Assembly (NCBI GenBank): GCA_003254885.1
Contig: QANT01008032.1
Span: 141,509-205,508, forward strand
DNA: 64,000 nucleotides
Direction of reading: 5' to 3'
Source of the DNA: Purshia tridentata
Lineage: Eukaryota > Streptophyta > Magnoliopsida > Rosales > Rosaceae
This document shows positions 49,988-62,391 of this stretch, in pieces; positions within the stretch are counted from its first letter, which is position 1, and every line of letters begins with the position of its first letter. Both the position numbers and the translations under genes were made by a program. The notes below the pieces were generated by a model that had not been told where the DNA came from, made no database searches, and was given only the letters and a program-made list of their open reading frames with translations.

Positions 49988-50722
49988 TTACCCATGGGCC
50001 TGCAACAACCAAGAATTCTTGAGCTGCGACTGGGCCGTCTCCCTGAAACTATTGACCCGAACCAAACAAAAATGGGTACAGCCCAAGCCCATTCGCCCAC
50101 ACCCGGGCCCAACTTTAACTCTACTCGTCTTCAACAAGTAACAAGCTGGCCCACACTCCTGCCCCTTCCCCTGCACTACTAACCCCCACGCTCTCGTAAT
50201 CCCATCACCACCGTCATCTTTATCCATTAGTTCTTCAACAAAGATAACGCCGTCAGGAAACGGCGCTTCTCCCGCCTCCCATTTCCCTCTAATCTCAGCC
50301 CAATTCTGTTCCACCACCCCCTTCTCCGTCTGGAGCCTCGGCTTGTCATCGTCCGCGCTCCGACCGTACACGTGGACTAGCAGCGGCGCTTCTCGAAGGT
50401 TCTTAACGATCTCGACCACCGACTCCCTCATCCACTCGTCCAGCTTCTCGTACGCCGACGCAGCCGCTTCGCTTCCATTTCTATCCCCATCGCCACGTCG
50501 ACGACCCCGCTCTTGTCTCTCCAAACTCGTCCTCCCCATTGCCACCGCCGCAAATGAATTCCCTCTTTTGCCCTTCGATTCGGTGCGGCGACCGCGGATC
50601 ATCATCGAACAGCACAGTCGAGCACTCTGATTGGAAGGACTGCAAAGATTGTCTTGACGGCGATCAAGAACGTTATTATTGAAACATTGATTTCCTCCGT
50701 AATGAATGCCCAATGACGCCAT
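49988..50722 (-). CDS. plastid-targeted DUF7804-like protein of unknown function
   Basis: Single exon, 244 aa. The first ~70 residues are rich in Arg, Ser and Asn with few acidic residues, as in a chloroplast transit peptide. The mature part (about 85-215) is compact: YEKLDEWMRESVVEIVKNLR (about 91-110), EAPLLVHVY, WAEIRGKWEAGEAPFPDGVI and FVEELM, then an Asp-rich loop, TRAWGLVVQGKG and ACYLLKTSRV. This matches plant proteins annotated as DUF7804, of unknown function, in my recollection similar to Arabidopsis At5g05250/At3g56360. Codon bias is GC-rich relative to the surroundings. It is divergent from CHIL but 2.4 kb away, so no shared promoter is implied. Confidence 0.75.
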   Translation of the reverse strand: MASLGIHYGGNQCFNNNVLDRRQDNLCSPSNQSARLCCSMMIRGRRTESKGKRGNSFAAVAMGRTSLERQERGRRRGDGDRNGSEAAASAYEKLDEWMRESVVEIVKNLREAPLLVHVYGRSADDDKPRLQTEKGVVEQNWAEIRGKWEAGEAPFPDGVIFVEELMDKDDGGDGITRAWGLVVQGKGQECGPACYLLKTSRVKVGPGCGRMGLGCTHFCLVRVNSFRETAQSQLKNSWLLQAHG

Positions 50723-52986
50723 TCACGGTGACACAGAGAGAGAGAGAGAGGTCTGCCCAAACAAGAGGATTTGGGTATAGGAGCAGAGTCAGGTTGTTCT
50801 TTGAATGATTATATAGAAGGAGAGCCGGAGAGTTGTGCAACGTTAAAACTGACTGGGATTAAATAATACGAACCCGATTGAGGAAAAGAGGTTTCTGTTT
50901 CCCAGTCCGATTGAAATTGGAGACTTGCAAGTTATTATTTGTTACTTGCGTACGCGTCCAAGTGATTGGGCACGAGCTCCTTGCAATCCAGAACGTGGTC
51001 GGATTCTTCGTTCACGTGCTTTACACGCGGGCGCAGGCTTCTCAAATTTCAACGTGGAATTACTCTTTAAATCAGGGCCGCTGATCTTAATGACTTCTAG
51101 TCAGGTCAATGGTACCCGCATTTTAATCGTGTGTTTCTTAAAAATGATAAATAATCAAGCCTAGGTCGGTCCCATTTGGCGACTGGGAGTTTGGTGGGAG
51201 TTACGTGGCGCGTGCTGACATGTGGAAAGTGCATGCAGTATGGACGCTGGCACGGCCTCAACACCCGCTCCGTGTAAAGCCTGACCAATGGAGGCAGCGA
51301 GAATTGCCATGTCAGCAGAGTTGGCCATGCTGACTCATCCCCACACTAATTCCATCTGGAGTTGGTTTTGCTGTACAAAATTTTGTGAATCTAAAGACCA
51401 TACGTATATGATCAGCAAACAACCACCTACGTACGTTTTACTTTGGCCTCAAAATGAACTAGTTCCACGTAGGCGTTAATAACAATTGGAACAATAAATG
51501 GCATGACATCCATCGTCCCAAAATTACTTATGAATCTCACACTTTTTATTCTCTTTCATACTTTAAGATGTATGATTCTATCTATTTATATTTTTTTATT
51601 TACCAAAATAATAGTATTATATATATAAACACAATATTAAATAAAAAATATAAGCAATGAATCTAAAGCTCTAAAACAATACGTGAGTGTAAGAAAAGCT
51701 CAATCCCCAAATTTGACTATGAATTTCAAATACATGAAAACATGAGATGAAGGCCGGCTTATATTATGTCAAATTTATTGAGATATTATAATTAATACCA
51801 AAGCATCCATATTGATCAAGGCTTTTTTATTTTTTTATTTGGAAATTACATATAAAAGCACACCTGTAAATGGCGACCATGAAAACAGTAGTTTAATATG
51901 ATAGTTGAAACTTGGAAGAAGCTTCAAGGAAATTGGGCTGACATAGAGGACGGACATTGACTTGTGAATAATTCAAAGTCTGTAGATTACGTCATTTGAC
52001 AGATGGGGTGATGGTTCCTTCCTTAACCTTTCAGCGAAGCCTGACTGGAAGGCCCATGGCTGGATAAGGCACAGGCTCAAGCTTTATGGGCTCGTTGGGC
52101 TTGGACTTTGTTCTTTTTGAGTACAGCACTGCAGTCCAAGCTTAGTAGCGGCCCAATGAGTTCAAACCTGGGCATTTCCTTAGTTCATTTTCTAGGTGGG
52201 TCCTTATATTATGTTTTTCCTTTTTTATTTTTTGGTAATCCATTTTATATTGGGTTTGCAAAGACCAAATACAACCCCCAATTATGTATAGCTGCCAAAA
52301 GTTTTAGAAACTATGCCAAAAATAAAAGATCGATTAATGGGGTAGGTACATGGAGAGGTTGTTACAAGGTTGAACACGTGGGTAGCTGGAGGCCTTTTAT
52401 ATAAATATTATAATTCAGCCAAAATGAAAATGACAATATGATTTCTCATAAATGCCCCTAACCTGCAAAAGGGGTTAGGTTCACTTCCCCAGTTCCCTTG
52501 AATGTTGAATTTATTTGGCATTCTAAATTCTGAATAGAAAATGTAAAAGATATGAGCTAACAGCAAGGAGATGCAATCAGATTTCCTTGTAAAATACTAC
52601 TACTGCTAGAAATGCACAAGAGCCCTTTGTTTAACAGCAAATTTGGCAAAGAATTAGAAAGTGACTCTCTTGGTGCCTCTGCAACTAAGCCACAATTTTG
52701 GTGCAAGTAATGGTAACAATTAGTTGCAAGTGGGTAAATTTGTAGAGACTTTAATATAAGGTAATGTTTTATTATCAAGTATTTAACATGTTACATTATT
52801 AAACTATCAATATTAACTATATTTTTAAATAATATACATTAATAATATGATAATATAATATTATCATATAAATGTGGCAGCAAAAACTTTCTATAAATGT
52901 AAAGGTGGAATTTTTGGGGTTGTTATTGGAATTTAAAGTACAGTTGGTGAAGGTAAGATGAAATCACAAGCTTGTCAACCTCCACA

Positions 52987-52993
52987 ACCTACC
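52987..52993 (+). promoter_or_regulatory. ACCTACC MYB-recognition element in the CHIL promoter
   Basis: ACCTACC (in AACCTACCA) lies about 57 bp before a TATATAG box. This AC-type element is the site used by flavonol R2R3-MYB activators (MYB12-type) in promoters of CHS, CHI, F3H and FLS, which CHIL is known to be co-expressed with. Confidence 0.55.
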
Positions 52994-53043
52994 ACTTGGC
53001 CAAGACTGGAAGGCAGTGGCAGCTGAAATAGCAGAGCCCAAGA

Positions 53044-53050
53044 TATATAG
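53044..53050 (+). promoter_or_regulatory. TATA box of CHIL
   Basis: TATATAG, about 115 bp before the first splice donor. Transcription would start near 53075, giving a short leader that ends at the first intron. Confidence 0.5.
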
Positions 53051-53157
53051 AGGCTGAAATATCAGCTTTACTCTCATTGTTTCTTTAGACAACATTTTTA
53101 TTTTGCTATATTCATCTCCAAAGCTGCCTGCTAATCAGATTCCTCAAAAACACAGTC

Positions 53158-54257
53158 AGTAAGAGCTCTCTGTCTCTCACACACAATGTTAAAATGTTTA
53201 TCTTTCTCTACTTCTGTTTTTTGTTTTTTTTGAATTTTTGCAAGACTTAATTTTCTATGTTTATGCACCACAGTGGGCACTGAAATGGTACGGGTAGATG
53301 AAATCCCTTTTCCTCCTCAGATCACAACCACCAAGCCATTAGCTTTGCTGGGTCATGGTAATTACCCTTCTTTCACATGTACTTGCATTTAATCATCAAA
53401 GAAAAATGAAAAATTGCTGATAGGTAATTGGGTAATTGTTACAGGAATTACAGACATTGAGATACACTTTCTTCAGATTAAGTTCACAGCAATTGGGGTT
53501 TACTTGGACCCTGAAGTTGTGGGACATCTGCAACAATGGAAGGCCAAGAAAGGAACTGAACTTGCAGAAGATGATGACTTTTTTGAGGCTCTTATTTCTG
53601 GTAATTAAATTATTATACCATCCATCCAAAGTTTCAATCTGCAGCTAGCTTTCACTTTTCCTTTGCCTAATACCATTTCTGTTAAACCCTTGAATCTTTG
53701 ATCAATATATGTATATGCATGCAGCTCCTGTTGAGAAATTCATAAGGGTTGTGGTGATTAAGGAGATCAAAGGGTCTCAATATGGGGTGCAGCTTGAGAG
53801 TGCTGTGAGGGATCGATTGGCAGCTGATGACAAATATGAAGAAGAGGAGGAGGAAGCCTTGGAAAAAATTGTAGAATTCTTTCAAACAAAATATTTCAAG
53901 AAAGACTCCATCATCACATTTCATTTTCCAGCAACTTCTGCTACTGCTGAGGTAAGATTTGAAGGGTAGAATGGGCATCTTTTAAATTATTTGTTTATAA
54001 TTTATGCATTATTTGTATAACCAAAAAGCACATAGCTACCACTTCTGAAGTTGGTTCTATTTCTAATTATTTTATGCAAGTATGTAAATCTGCAGATTGT
54101 GTTTAGCACTGAAGGGAAGGAAGAGTCAAAAATCAAAGTGGAGAATGCAAACGTGGTTGAAATGATCAAGAAGTGGTATTTGGGTGGGAGTAGAGGGGTG
54201 TCTCCTTCAACCATATCCTCCCTGGCTAACACACTCTCCGCCGAGTTGACTAAGTAG
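53158..54257 (+). CDS. CHIL: chalcone isomerase-like protein (CHIL, type IV; enhancer of flavonoid production)
   Basis: Non-catalytic chalcone-isomerase fold protein that binds chalcone synthase and improves naringenin chalcone formation; Arabidopsis relative At5g05270. Exons: one base at 53158, then 53274-53357, 53445-53600, 53725-53951 and 54096-54257, giving 209 aa, equal to the Arabidopsis length as recalled. The start codon is split: A at 53158, then TG at 53274-53275 after intron 1 (donor GTAAGA, acceptor CACAG). This yields [17 protein letters not shown], the usual CHIL N-terminus. If translation instead starts at 53285 the protein is MVRVDEIP..., 205 aa. Motifs: [14 protein letters not shown]-like [44 protein letters not shown] and GVSPSTI near the C-terminus. 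True CHI active-site residues are not all kept. A poly(A) signal AATAAA lies at 54389-54394. Confidence 0.92.
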
Positions 54258-56066
54258 TGACCATTTGATTTTGGTTGTCTGGTTATGGGCTTTGTGGGTT
54301 GCTAGCTAGTAGCTACTTCTGTTTGCAAAAGTCTCATCGTTAAGTTTATGAATTGGGAAAACCTGCAGTTTCTTGTGCTCTTCTCTGTAATAAAGTGAAC
54401 TAATCATATTATATAGATACTTAAGTCTCTCATATATGCTTATGGTAACATCAAAACACTCACGTTTAATGGTTAATTCTAAGCCTGCTCTAAAAAATTA
54501 GATTCAAGGACCTCCCAAGTTAATTATTGGTCCTCAAATAACTCATGGGTTGAGCTTAATCTTGGCTCCCAGTGGACCAATTCTTTTAAAATTGTGCAAA
54601 ATAGTAGCCCTTTTGAGGAGTTCATAGATGCCAATCCATGTATTTCCAAGGCTTCAAGAATTAAACAGCCCTTCCCCTCTTCACAAAAACACTTAAAAAA
54701 TGACGACTTAAATATAGAAACTAATGTTATACTTGTGTCAATTTTTTCTCTCATGCACACTCCCAAACCACCAGTAATAGAGAGATTCGAACTGGCTATC
54801 AATTCTGCTCATCCCACTATGCTCAGTACAATTGCTCATACGTGACAAATTCTGTACCCTATTTAGTACGTTTATGTCCTTTTATGATGTAGTCGTAGCT
54901 AGTGGCACATATGACATAACATAGTAATGTATTTGTTTAGTGGACATATTGTTCAATGATTCTACCAAATAAATTGTCACAAAAAAATATGGAAAGAAAT
55001 GAACCATGATATGAATACATCCTCCACAAGTAGCCATCGGTCCTGATTGTTCCACAAGTTTCCCTAGAAAATGTCTCCCAAGTAATCTTTGGAATCGAGG
55101 AAAAATCTTAAAGATAGATATAGATCAATCAGGTTCAAAGGATAGGGGGTGTGGCCCAATGATAAATGATGCTTAAGACCATGTCCTCATCACAACCACC
55201 AGTACTGATCCTCATTACTTCAAAAAATGGGTTTGAGGTAGTGCAGGAATCAAAATTTTCATTTGTGGGCCAAAAAAAGGTGATGGAGGTGAAGAAGAAT
55301 GGAGAGGAAAAGTGTTTGAGATTCCATTCTGTGAGCATATAATGATGCTTCTTTCTAGTATATATATATATAATTGCCATCAAATCAAACAGTGTAAATA
55401 GAAAGGTGCGTGAATGATTTGGTTATAAACTTCCTCAGAGAATGCAGTTTCTTGAAAAATGCTTCTGTTTTCACCAGGCTTTCCATTGTATACCTTAACC
55501 TTTTCTATTATTAGACCAAGCTCTCTCCCATGTTATATTGTAGAATTTTGAAAGGAAAAGAAAATTCACTTATTTTCTAAAACTTGGGCGAATGAATGAA
55601 ACTTTTTCATGGGACTTGCCCAATTTAGGGTACCATTTTAGGTAGCCTAAGACTGCCACATAGCACATGACATGTGAAGTGTATATTCACATAGATGGGT
55701 TTGTTGTTGTTAATTTGCTCAATTACTTTGCATACCAAGAGTTGGTTGAAATTTATGCTTGGACTTTTCTTGGTCTGTCCTGGCTCAGAATATGAATCTT
55801 CACCTTCAAGTTAAACACCGCCTTTAGTACAACACAGAGTGGATAATATTATCCATCATATAAGGTGCACAATTTTGACCTATTTCACAAAAATACGCAG
55901 ATAACAAGCATTTGCCAATTTCAGCTTCTTTCTGCCACACATTTACATAGTCTACAGACACAGTATTGCCTCAAAAACCTCATATAACCATTGGCTTTGC
56001 ACCTCAGATTACATATATGATATGAACTAAAAAAGTACTTTTAAACCAAAAAATTTCAAAACATTC
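54258..56066. other. convergent intergenic region (CHIL / ATL)
   Basis: 3' UTRs of CHIL and the ATL gene, AT-rich. An open frame at 54594-54845 lacks an ATG and any known product. Short TA microsatellite near 55360. Confidence 0.5.
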
Positions 56067-56687
56067 TCAACCAACCTCTTCAACAGCTATAGGCACATCA
56101 CCACCTTGTGTTCCAGATGGTGAATTTCCATGATGTCTGATATCAACTTCTGCAGAATCTGAACTTGGTGGTTGTTGTTCTAGCAATGACTGCCGGCAAG
56201 TTGGGCACGAAGAGTGTGACAACAGCCACGTGTCTATGCACCTTACATGGAATCCATGGTTACATTTTGGTAGCACCCTCACTTTCTGACCGGCTGCAAA
56301 TTCCGCAAGGCAAATTGGGCAATCTGTGGCAAGAATATTGACCCCTGACCCGTACGGCACAATGGGAATCTGCCGCAATGTGCTCTTCTTCAGCCCCGTG
56401 GCCGCCAGCCGGGCCGCCGCCTCATTCGGTGTCTCGAAAGTGAACCTCCGGCTGCATCTCAGTGCACAACGCACGATTGAGTTGAGTCCCAATGCACATA
56501 TCAGTGCACAGAGCAAGGCTGCTAGGATGATTACCATGTTGGTATCAAAATTGGCCTCATTGGTGTATGCCCCACGTGTCCTGCTTCCATTGGCTGGGCC
56601 TGGTGTGCTTGATCCTGTGTCAAGAAGTAGCCGGTGTGGACGTTGATGAAGAGTTACCATTGATATGAGGCTTAATGGGTTCACCAA
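56067..56687 (-). CDS. RING-H2 finger E3 ubiquitin ligase, ATL72/73 (DAF-like) group
   Basis: Membrane-anchored E3 ubiquitin ligase of the ATL family. Single exon, 206 aa (197 aa if the ATG at 56660 is used). A transmembrane helix lies at residues 51-71 ([18 protein letters not shown]). The GLD-related segment [16 protein letters not shown] is at about 98-113. The RING-H2 has ligands C123, C126, C142, H144, H147, C150, C161 and C164, with W154 and P162 for E2 binding. The tail is Pro/Ser/Gly-rich. In Arabidopsis ATL73/DAF (At5g05280) sits next to CHIL (At5g05270), as here; DAF is involved in anther dehiscence through jasmonate. Which ATL subgroup member it equals cannot be settled without a tree. 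Confidence 0.9.
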   Translation of the reverse strand: MVNPLSLISMVTLHQRPHRLLLDTGSSTPGPANGSRTRGAYTNEANFDTNMVIILAALLCALICALGLNSIVRCALRCSRRFTFETPNEAAARLAATGLKKSTLRQIPIVPYGSGVNILATDCPICLAEFAAGQKVRVLPKCNHGFHVRCIDTWLLSHSSCPTCRQSLLEQQPPSSDSAEVDIRHHGNSPSGTQGGDVPIAVEEVG

Positions 56688-59600
56688 TTCACAATCACCA
56701 AAACTAACAGAGGAAGAATAGCTCAGAACTCTTGCACACCCTCTCCTACTTTATGGGAACTTTAAAGTTTATACCTTTTTGCTGAACTTAGGCAAATAAG
56801 CTTGAAGCTTCGTTTCTCCATGGTTTTTTAGCACCAAATCGAACCACAAAGGAGACTGAGAGAAGGGAATTCATCTTCCCCATATAAAGAACAAAGATTT
56901 CTCTGATTTGCTCCACCCTTGGCTCCTCTTTTTTATGCTGAAATTCTATGCAAGTCTGGTGGTAGCAGAGTAGCAGTAATGGAGGAATTGAAAGAGCAGA
57001 GTTTTTGGGAGCGAGAAAAACTACAAAAAGTGGGACTTCTTGTTTGTTTCTTACCTTGTGGCTCTTCTTTGATTTATACCTCTGTTGTCAGATGAAGAGA
57101 GAGATGGCTGTTTGAGTTGAGGTAATGTCTGTCAGGATTCCAAGTAGATAAAAGACTTTCAAGAAAGCATATTTTGATGGTCTATGTGATAAGGGAAGGG
57201 GTGGTGAATAGTATTTATTCATCAAGACTCCAAAGGTTGAACTTGAAGGTAATCACCATAATTAATTCAAATCTAGAATGGTTCCACATTTATAACCCAA
57301 TAAAGCCTTTTTCCTTAGAACAATCCCAATTCCCATACTCAAAGAATCACATCTATGAAGATGAAGGGGACTATGACGTATAATAACCTTACCTAAAGGT
57401 TTCCAGTGTGAGCATGCAGATGAAGGTTTTTATGGTTCTCTCATTATAAGTGATGAGAAAGAGAGAGGGAGAGAGGGAGGGGATTGATATTTGCTGCAGA
57501 TTGTGAGAGGGTTATGGACTTACAGTCAAGTCTTGTAGTACTTGGATTGTGGCTGAGGACACTGGGCTACAGATAAAAGGATACCAAATGAGATTAAGAT
57601 GGGTGTCTTTTCAATTTTCATTCCAGGTGTGCATCATTGTTGAGAGAAATGGCACACAGAGGATTAAACTTTAGGATCAAGTAGATGGAAAAAGGTGCTT
57701 AAGCTTAGCAAAAAATAAAAATAAAGTGGAGGAAAGAATGCTTAAGAATTTTGATTAAGGTACCTGATCCCACCTAATCTTAAGTGTGATTTGTGAGTAA
57801 GTTAAAGAAAAAAAGCTTATTCCCAGCACCAAGTCCTTGTTCCACTCTTACACTCCTTACTTTATTAAACAGTCAAATCATTGTTTCTTCAATTTAAGCC
57901 AATGTTCATCCTTATATCCCAATATATTGAGGTAATGCTAATGTCGACATTTGCTTGTATTATGTGAGAGATGAGTCGATGACATAACAATTAACAAACA
58001 ATTGTTGTATCAATAATGGTTATAGAAGCTAACCTCCATTTTGAATAATTAATATTTGATACAATATTATGATATAACAAATTTTAACTATATATGGTCT
58101 AACTAAATGGTATGTTAGATTGTAGGGTTGGCTCATACAAGGATAATTTCTCTGGACACTTCCATATAAAATCTCACACAATAAGAGTGCCAAAAGGCCC
58201 AAAACACTCCCCTTTCATTTATTACTAGCCCCTTTGCATACTTGAGTTCCTTTTTTTAATTTTTTTTATATTTTGAATTGACAATAGTTTTTTAGATTGA
58301 TATTTTAATTAACATGGGCATTTTTTAGTATTTTAAAATTTTCACCTAGCAGTCATGTTTGCTTTATATATAATAATAATGAAAATTTTATAATCACAAT
58401 TTAGGATTAGTCCATAATAGTTGGTTTCTAACATGGTGAACTGGAACCTAAAGTTGTCTTAAATTATGGGTTATTTACATATATTAACATGCATATATTC
58501 TCATTGTCATGAAAAGCATAAGATTTGACCGAGTGTAATTGGCTTCTTTACCCATCTACTGATATCACAACAGTAACTTTTAAGTAAGGAAGTAAATCAA
58601 AACTGCATTGTATACCCATTACCCACCATGAATAAAAAATGCACCATAATCATTCTCTAGTCTTTTCTGTCAAGTCCAAATTTATGGAAACCTTATTATC
58701 AACATGAATTGTCTGATTCCTCTTTTAATTGTTTTTTAATTTTTTTTTTCCTGTTGGAGAGGGACATGTTTATCTTGTTTGTCAAGATATCTGTGACTAC
58801 TCTGAGTAGGTTTATCATCATTTATGTAATGCATGGCATGTGATCAAGTCGGCAGTGTGGCACATTCAAATCCTTTGGCTAATTACATAATACAGAGATT
58901 TTTGAGGTAGTGATGGGTCCACATAGGTCTAGTCCAATATGCCAATGGACCCTGGAAATTAATTGTAGAGCAAAACATCTGTCTGCCTGACTTTTGACTA
59001 ACCCCACATACAAGTTCCATCACATCCATATATATTATGTAACATGTTAATGCTCTCACCTAATTTGCTAGCTAACCCCCTAAGTCCCAATTCATCAACA
59101 ACAACACTACCTTCACTATTAATTAGGTGCACAACATGTGGAGCAGCTTCAACCAGTCATTTAAACTACCCTCTCAAACATCTTCTTCATCATTCTCTTG
59201 TATCTAATCTGGGTCTGCTCTCTGGTCCCTTTCTAGCTGAAAAAAAAAAACAACTCATTTGGTGGGTTACTGGACCAAGATGTTTGCCAGCAGCTGAGAC
59301 ACTCCAACATGCCCATCATAGACCAGAGACATTTATACTTGATGGTGTAGGAGCCTACTCAAAATCCTCAATGCTTTAGTACCACTGTTTTTTGTTATAG
59401 ATTAAACTATTTGTACGTCACTTTTATTCCATATTGATATTATGTTTTTAATAGAAATAAGATTAAACTATTTGTACTGTATTTTTATGCCACGTTAATA
59501 TCACATTTCTAATAAAGATAAATTTACCTATAATAAAGTAAATGCCATACATCTAGCATTAATTTTTCAGCACGTTTATAGCTTGGTAGAGAAGAATATG

Positions 59601-60018
59601 CAAATGATTCACAAATAGTTTAATGAAAAATTGATTCAATAATAATGTAGTTGTTATTCATCTCTCCAAAATGCTCACTTGTTCCTCTCATCCTTCTGCT
59701 CTCAGCCTCTCATATCTGGACCTTTCACATTTTTTCGACAAAAATTTTGACAAAGCCCCAAGTTAGTTATTGGGCCTTGCTCGTGTATGTCTCTCAGTCT
59801 TAGCCCAATATAAGTTGGACCTTCTATACCTTTGTTAAGTAAAGCTCTATCCATAATCTCAATCCACTCCTGAATCTTGGTCCACCAAGAAACGACGCCG
59901 TTTGGTTTGGATTCTCATTTTCGCTCCGAACTTGACCACGAGTGAGGAACACTTACTCTCAACACAACCAGTACGGACAGAAGGAGAGAGACAGAGAGAC
60001 AGTGTGCGTGTGAAAAAA
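56688..60018. other. divergent intergenic region (ATL / bZIP)
   Basis: Promoters of ATL and bZIP genes plus AT-rich DNA. A GA-rich run lies at about 57456-57482. An ATG open frame of 111 codons at 59044-59379 has skewed composition and no recognised family, so it is not called. No RNA gene or repeat was convincing. Confidence 0.5.
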
Positions 60019-62391
60019 ATGCAAGATCCGGCGAACGCGAAAGTGAATCCGGATCCAAACCCGAGCTCTCACGACTCCTCCCAGAAGCCACAGATGACTA
60101 CGACGTCGTTTGCTGACGCAAGTCCGAGCCTTTCCCTCCGGGGCTCCTACCACCGTCGCGCCCAATCGGAGGTCCATTTCCGGATCCCCGACGACCTGGA
60201 TCTGCTCCAGGACCCGTTCGATGGCCCGTCCGGCAGCTTTGAGGAAATGGGCTCGGAGGACGACCTCTTCGGCACCTACATGGACATTGAGAAGCTCGGA
60301 TCCAAGCTCGACGACGGACCCTCCGAGCCGAAACTCGAGAATGTCGGTGGTTCGCTACAAGCGGAGACAGGTGGCGGGTTCGGTTCAGAGGTAAACGCGA
60401 GGCCGAGGCACCGGCATAGCAACTCAGTGGACGGGTCTTTGGACAGCATCGAGGCCAAGAAGGCCATGGCTCCTGAGAAGCTTGCTGAGCTTTGGGCCAT
60501 CGATCCCAAGCGAGCCAAGAGGTATTATTCTTCTATCACTTTTTGTATCACATTTTATTCCTCTTAATTCTATTTATTCCTAATTTTTCTGAAGTAATTT
60601 GAATTTGCATATTGTTCATTGTTGTAGATATATTTTTTTAATTGGGTATAATCTGCTTAAAAAAAATGTTAAAAGAACAGATCTTTGGTGGGATTTATGT
60701 TTGTTTAATCATGTTGATAATGGAGTATAATATTCATTAAATAACTTGTTTTCCCCAAAATGAACTAAAAATGCTAACCCTGAGAGCAGCTCGAACCAAA
60801 ACTAATAAAATTCAAAGAGTTGACATTTGACAAGGAAACACATGTGTTGTTGATAATGGAGTATAATTGCATTTCGTTTTTTCAAATTTCCAACAAAAGA
60901 CCAAACACATTTTCAATCATTTAAAGAAATTTCGCTGATTACATATTTCAATACAGGATTTTGGCAAATCGGCAGTCTGCTGCTCGGTCAAAAGAGAGGA
61001 AGGCCCGTTACATATCAGAACTTGAAAGAAAAGTTCAGACCCTTCAAACAGAAGCTACTACTCTATCTGCACAACTCACTTTGTACCAGGTTATTACTGA
61101 AATACACCATCTGGCATGACTAATCTTATTATGGTAATGTAGTTCATACAAATGTAGTTGAGTGCTCATTTGGCATGGACTCTCCATATGCCCCCTCAGA
61201 GAGAGATGATTGTTAATGAGACTATATTGGACACTTTAAGTAACTTGTACTTAGGAGTTGTTTGTCCTTGAATCACACTCCATTGGTGTTGATTTAAGAG
61301 ATTTTTTATCTTTCCTACATTTGTCTGTGGGAAGTTTTAAGTTAGTAAATTTGGGATTCATTTACAATTCATTACCTGCATATTGGTTATTTCCATAGAC
61401 TGATATCTGAGAGGTATATTTCTTTTCTTGTCTTACATTTTAGAGAGATACAACAGGCTTATCTACTGAGAACACAGAGCTTAAGCTTCGGGTGCAAGCT
61501 ATGGAACAACAAGCTCAGTTACGTGATGGTATGTGTCATACATACCCAATTTTTAAAATTACGGCCATGGGTGCATCTCTGTTTCTTGAATTTTCCTGTT
61601 TTAATTTGTTATTCAAGTGCCAATGAATCATCATCTGGATACTGTTCTAAGCTGGTTTAGTATTATATTTCTGGTTAGTACCGGTCAAGAATAAACTAAG
61701 TTTATTGCTACCCCACATTATGAAAATACTAGTGTAACACTCTCCTCTTTGAGTCTCTGTATTAAAAGTAGGTGCTAACTTTGGGTCTTTTGTACACTTA
61801 ATGGTTTGTTCTCTCTAGCACGTTAACCCACCCCATTCAGGCATTCACTGGTTTGCCATTTAGTTTCCAGTTATGTCCTTTGGACTGAGGCTGGTAACTG
61901 TTGTTTCTTTGAACTGGGCAACTACCTTGCCCATTTCCTTTACTACCTTTCCTCAAAAGTACTATGGCAGTTGCTAACCACCAATACTCTTGTACTACTG
62001 TTCCCATAATACAGCTCTCAATGATGCACTGAAGAAAGAACTTGAGAGGCTCAAGATGGCTACTGGAGAAGTATTAACACCCGCTGATACGTTCAACCTG
62101 GGAATGCACCATATGCCATATTCGCAGTCTCCCTACTTTTCCAGTCAGCCACAACCTGGGCCACGTGATCCCCAGAACATTCACATGTCACAGTTTCATC
62201 CATTCCAGTCTAATATGTCAGCTCCCCATCAAGCTATGCTTGGTGCAGCCCAGTCAGTTGCCTGCTCGGATATGTTGCAGCAGGATTCTATTGGCCGATT
62301 TCAGGGGCTTGATATCAGTAACAGAGGTTCTCAACTAGTGAGGCCTGAAGGCCCCTCCATATCTACCGGTGAAAGCAACCGTAGATTTTGA
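60019..62391 (+). CDS. bZIP18: bZIP transcription factor, group I (bZIP18/bZIP52, VIP1 family)
   Basis: Nuclear regulator; Arabidopsis group I includes VIP1, bZIP18, bZIP52 and bZIP69. bZIP18 (At2g40620) acts with bZIP34 in pollen. Exons 60019-60521, 60957-61089, 61444-61528 and 62015-62391 join in phase (1098 nt, 365 aa), close to the 367 aa recalled for Arabidopsis. The N-terminal half is disordered and acidic, with HRRAQS (14-3-3-type HxRxxS site, about residue 55) and [11 protein letters not shown]. The basic region runs from N172, reading [15 protein letters not shown]. Lys at the position usually held by Arg (N-x7-K) is the group I hallmark. The leucine zipper follows ([25 protein letters not shown], then the [13 protein letters not shown] repeats). 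The C-terminus is Gln/Pro/Met-rich. Confidence 0.92.

Larger units (their letters stand above)
50723..53157. other. intergenic region between DUF7804-like gene and CHIL
   Basis: Mixed AT-rich and moderately GC-rich DNA without a recognised gene. Open frames at 50878-51084, 51288-51479 and 52108-52404 look like chance frames. The last 200 bp are the CHIL promoter and leader. Confidence 0.5.

Noticed and set aside
50343-50630. Open frame opposite the DUF7804-like gene
   Set aside because: A GC-rich antisense shadow of the coding strand.
52108-52404. 98-codon open frame between DUF7804-like gene and CHIL
   Set aside because: No ATG-supported or conserved product; surrounding DNA looks intergenic.
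59044-59379. ATG open frame of 111 codons upstream of the bZIP gene
   Set aside because: Skewed Leu/Ser/His composition, no recognised family, no supporting splice or promoter signals; likely chance.
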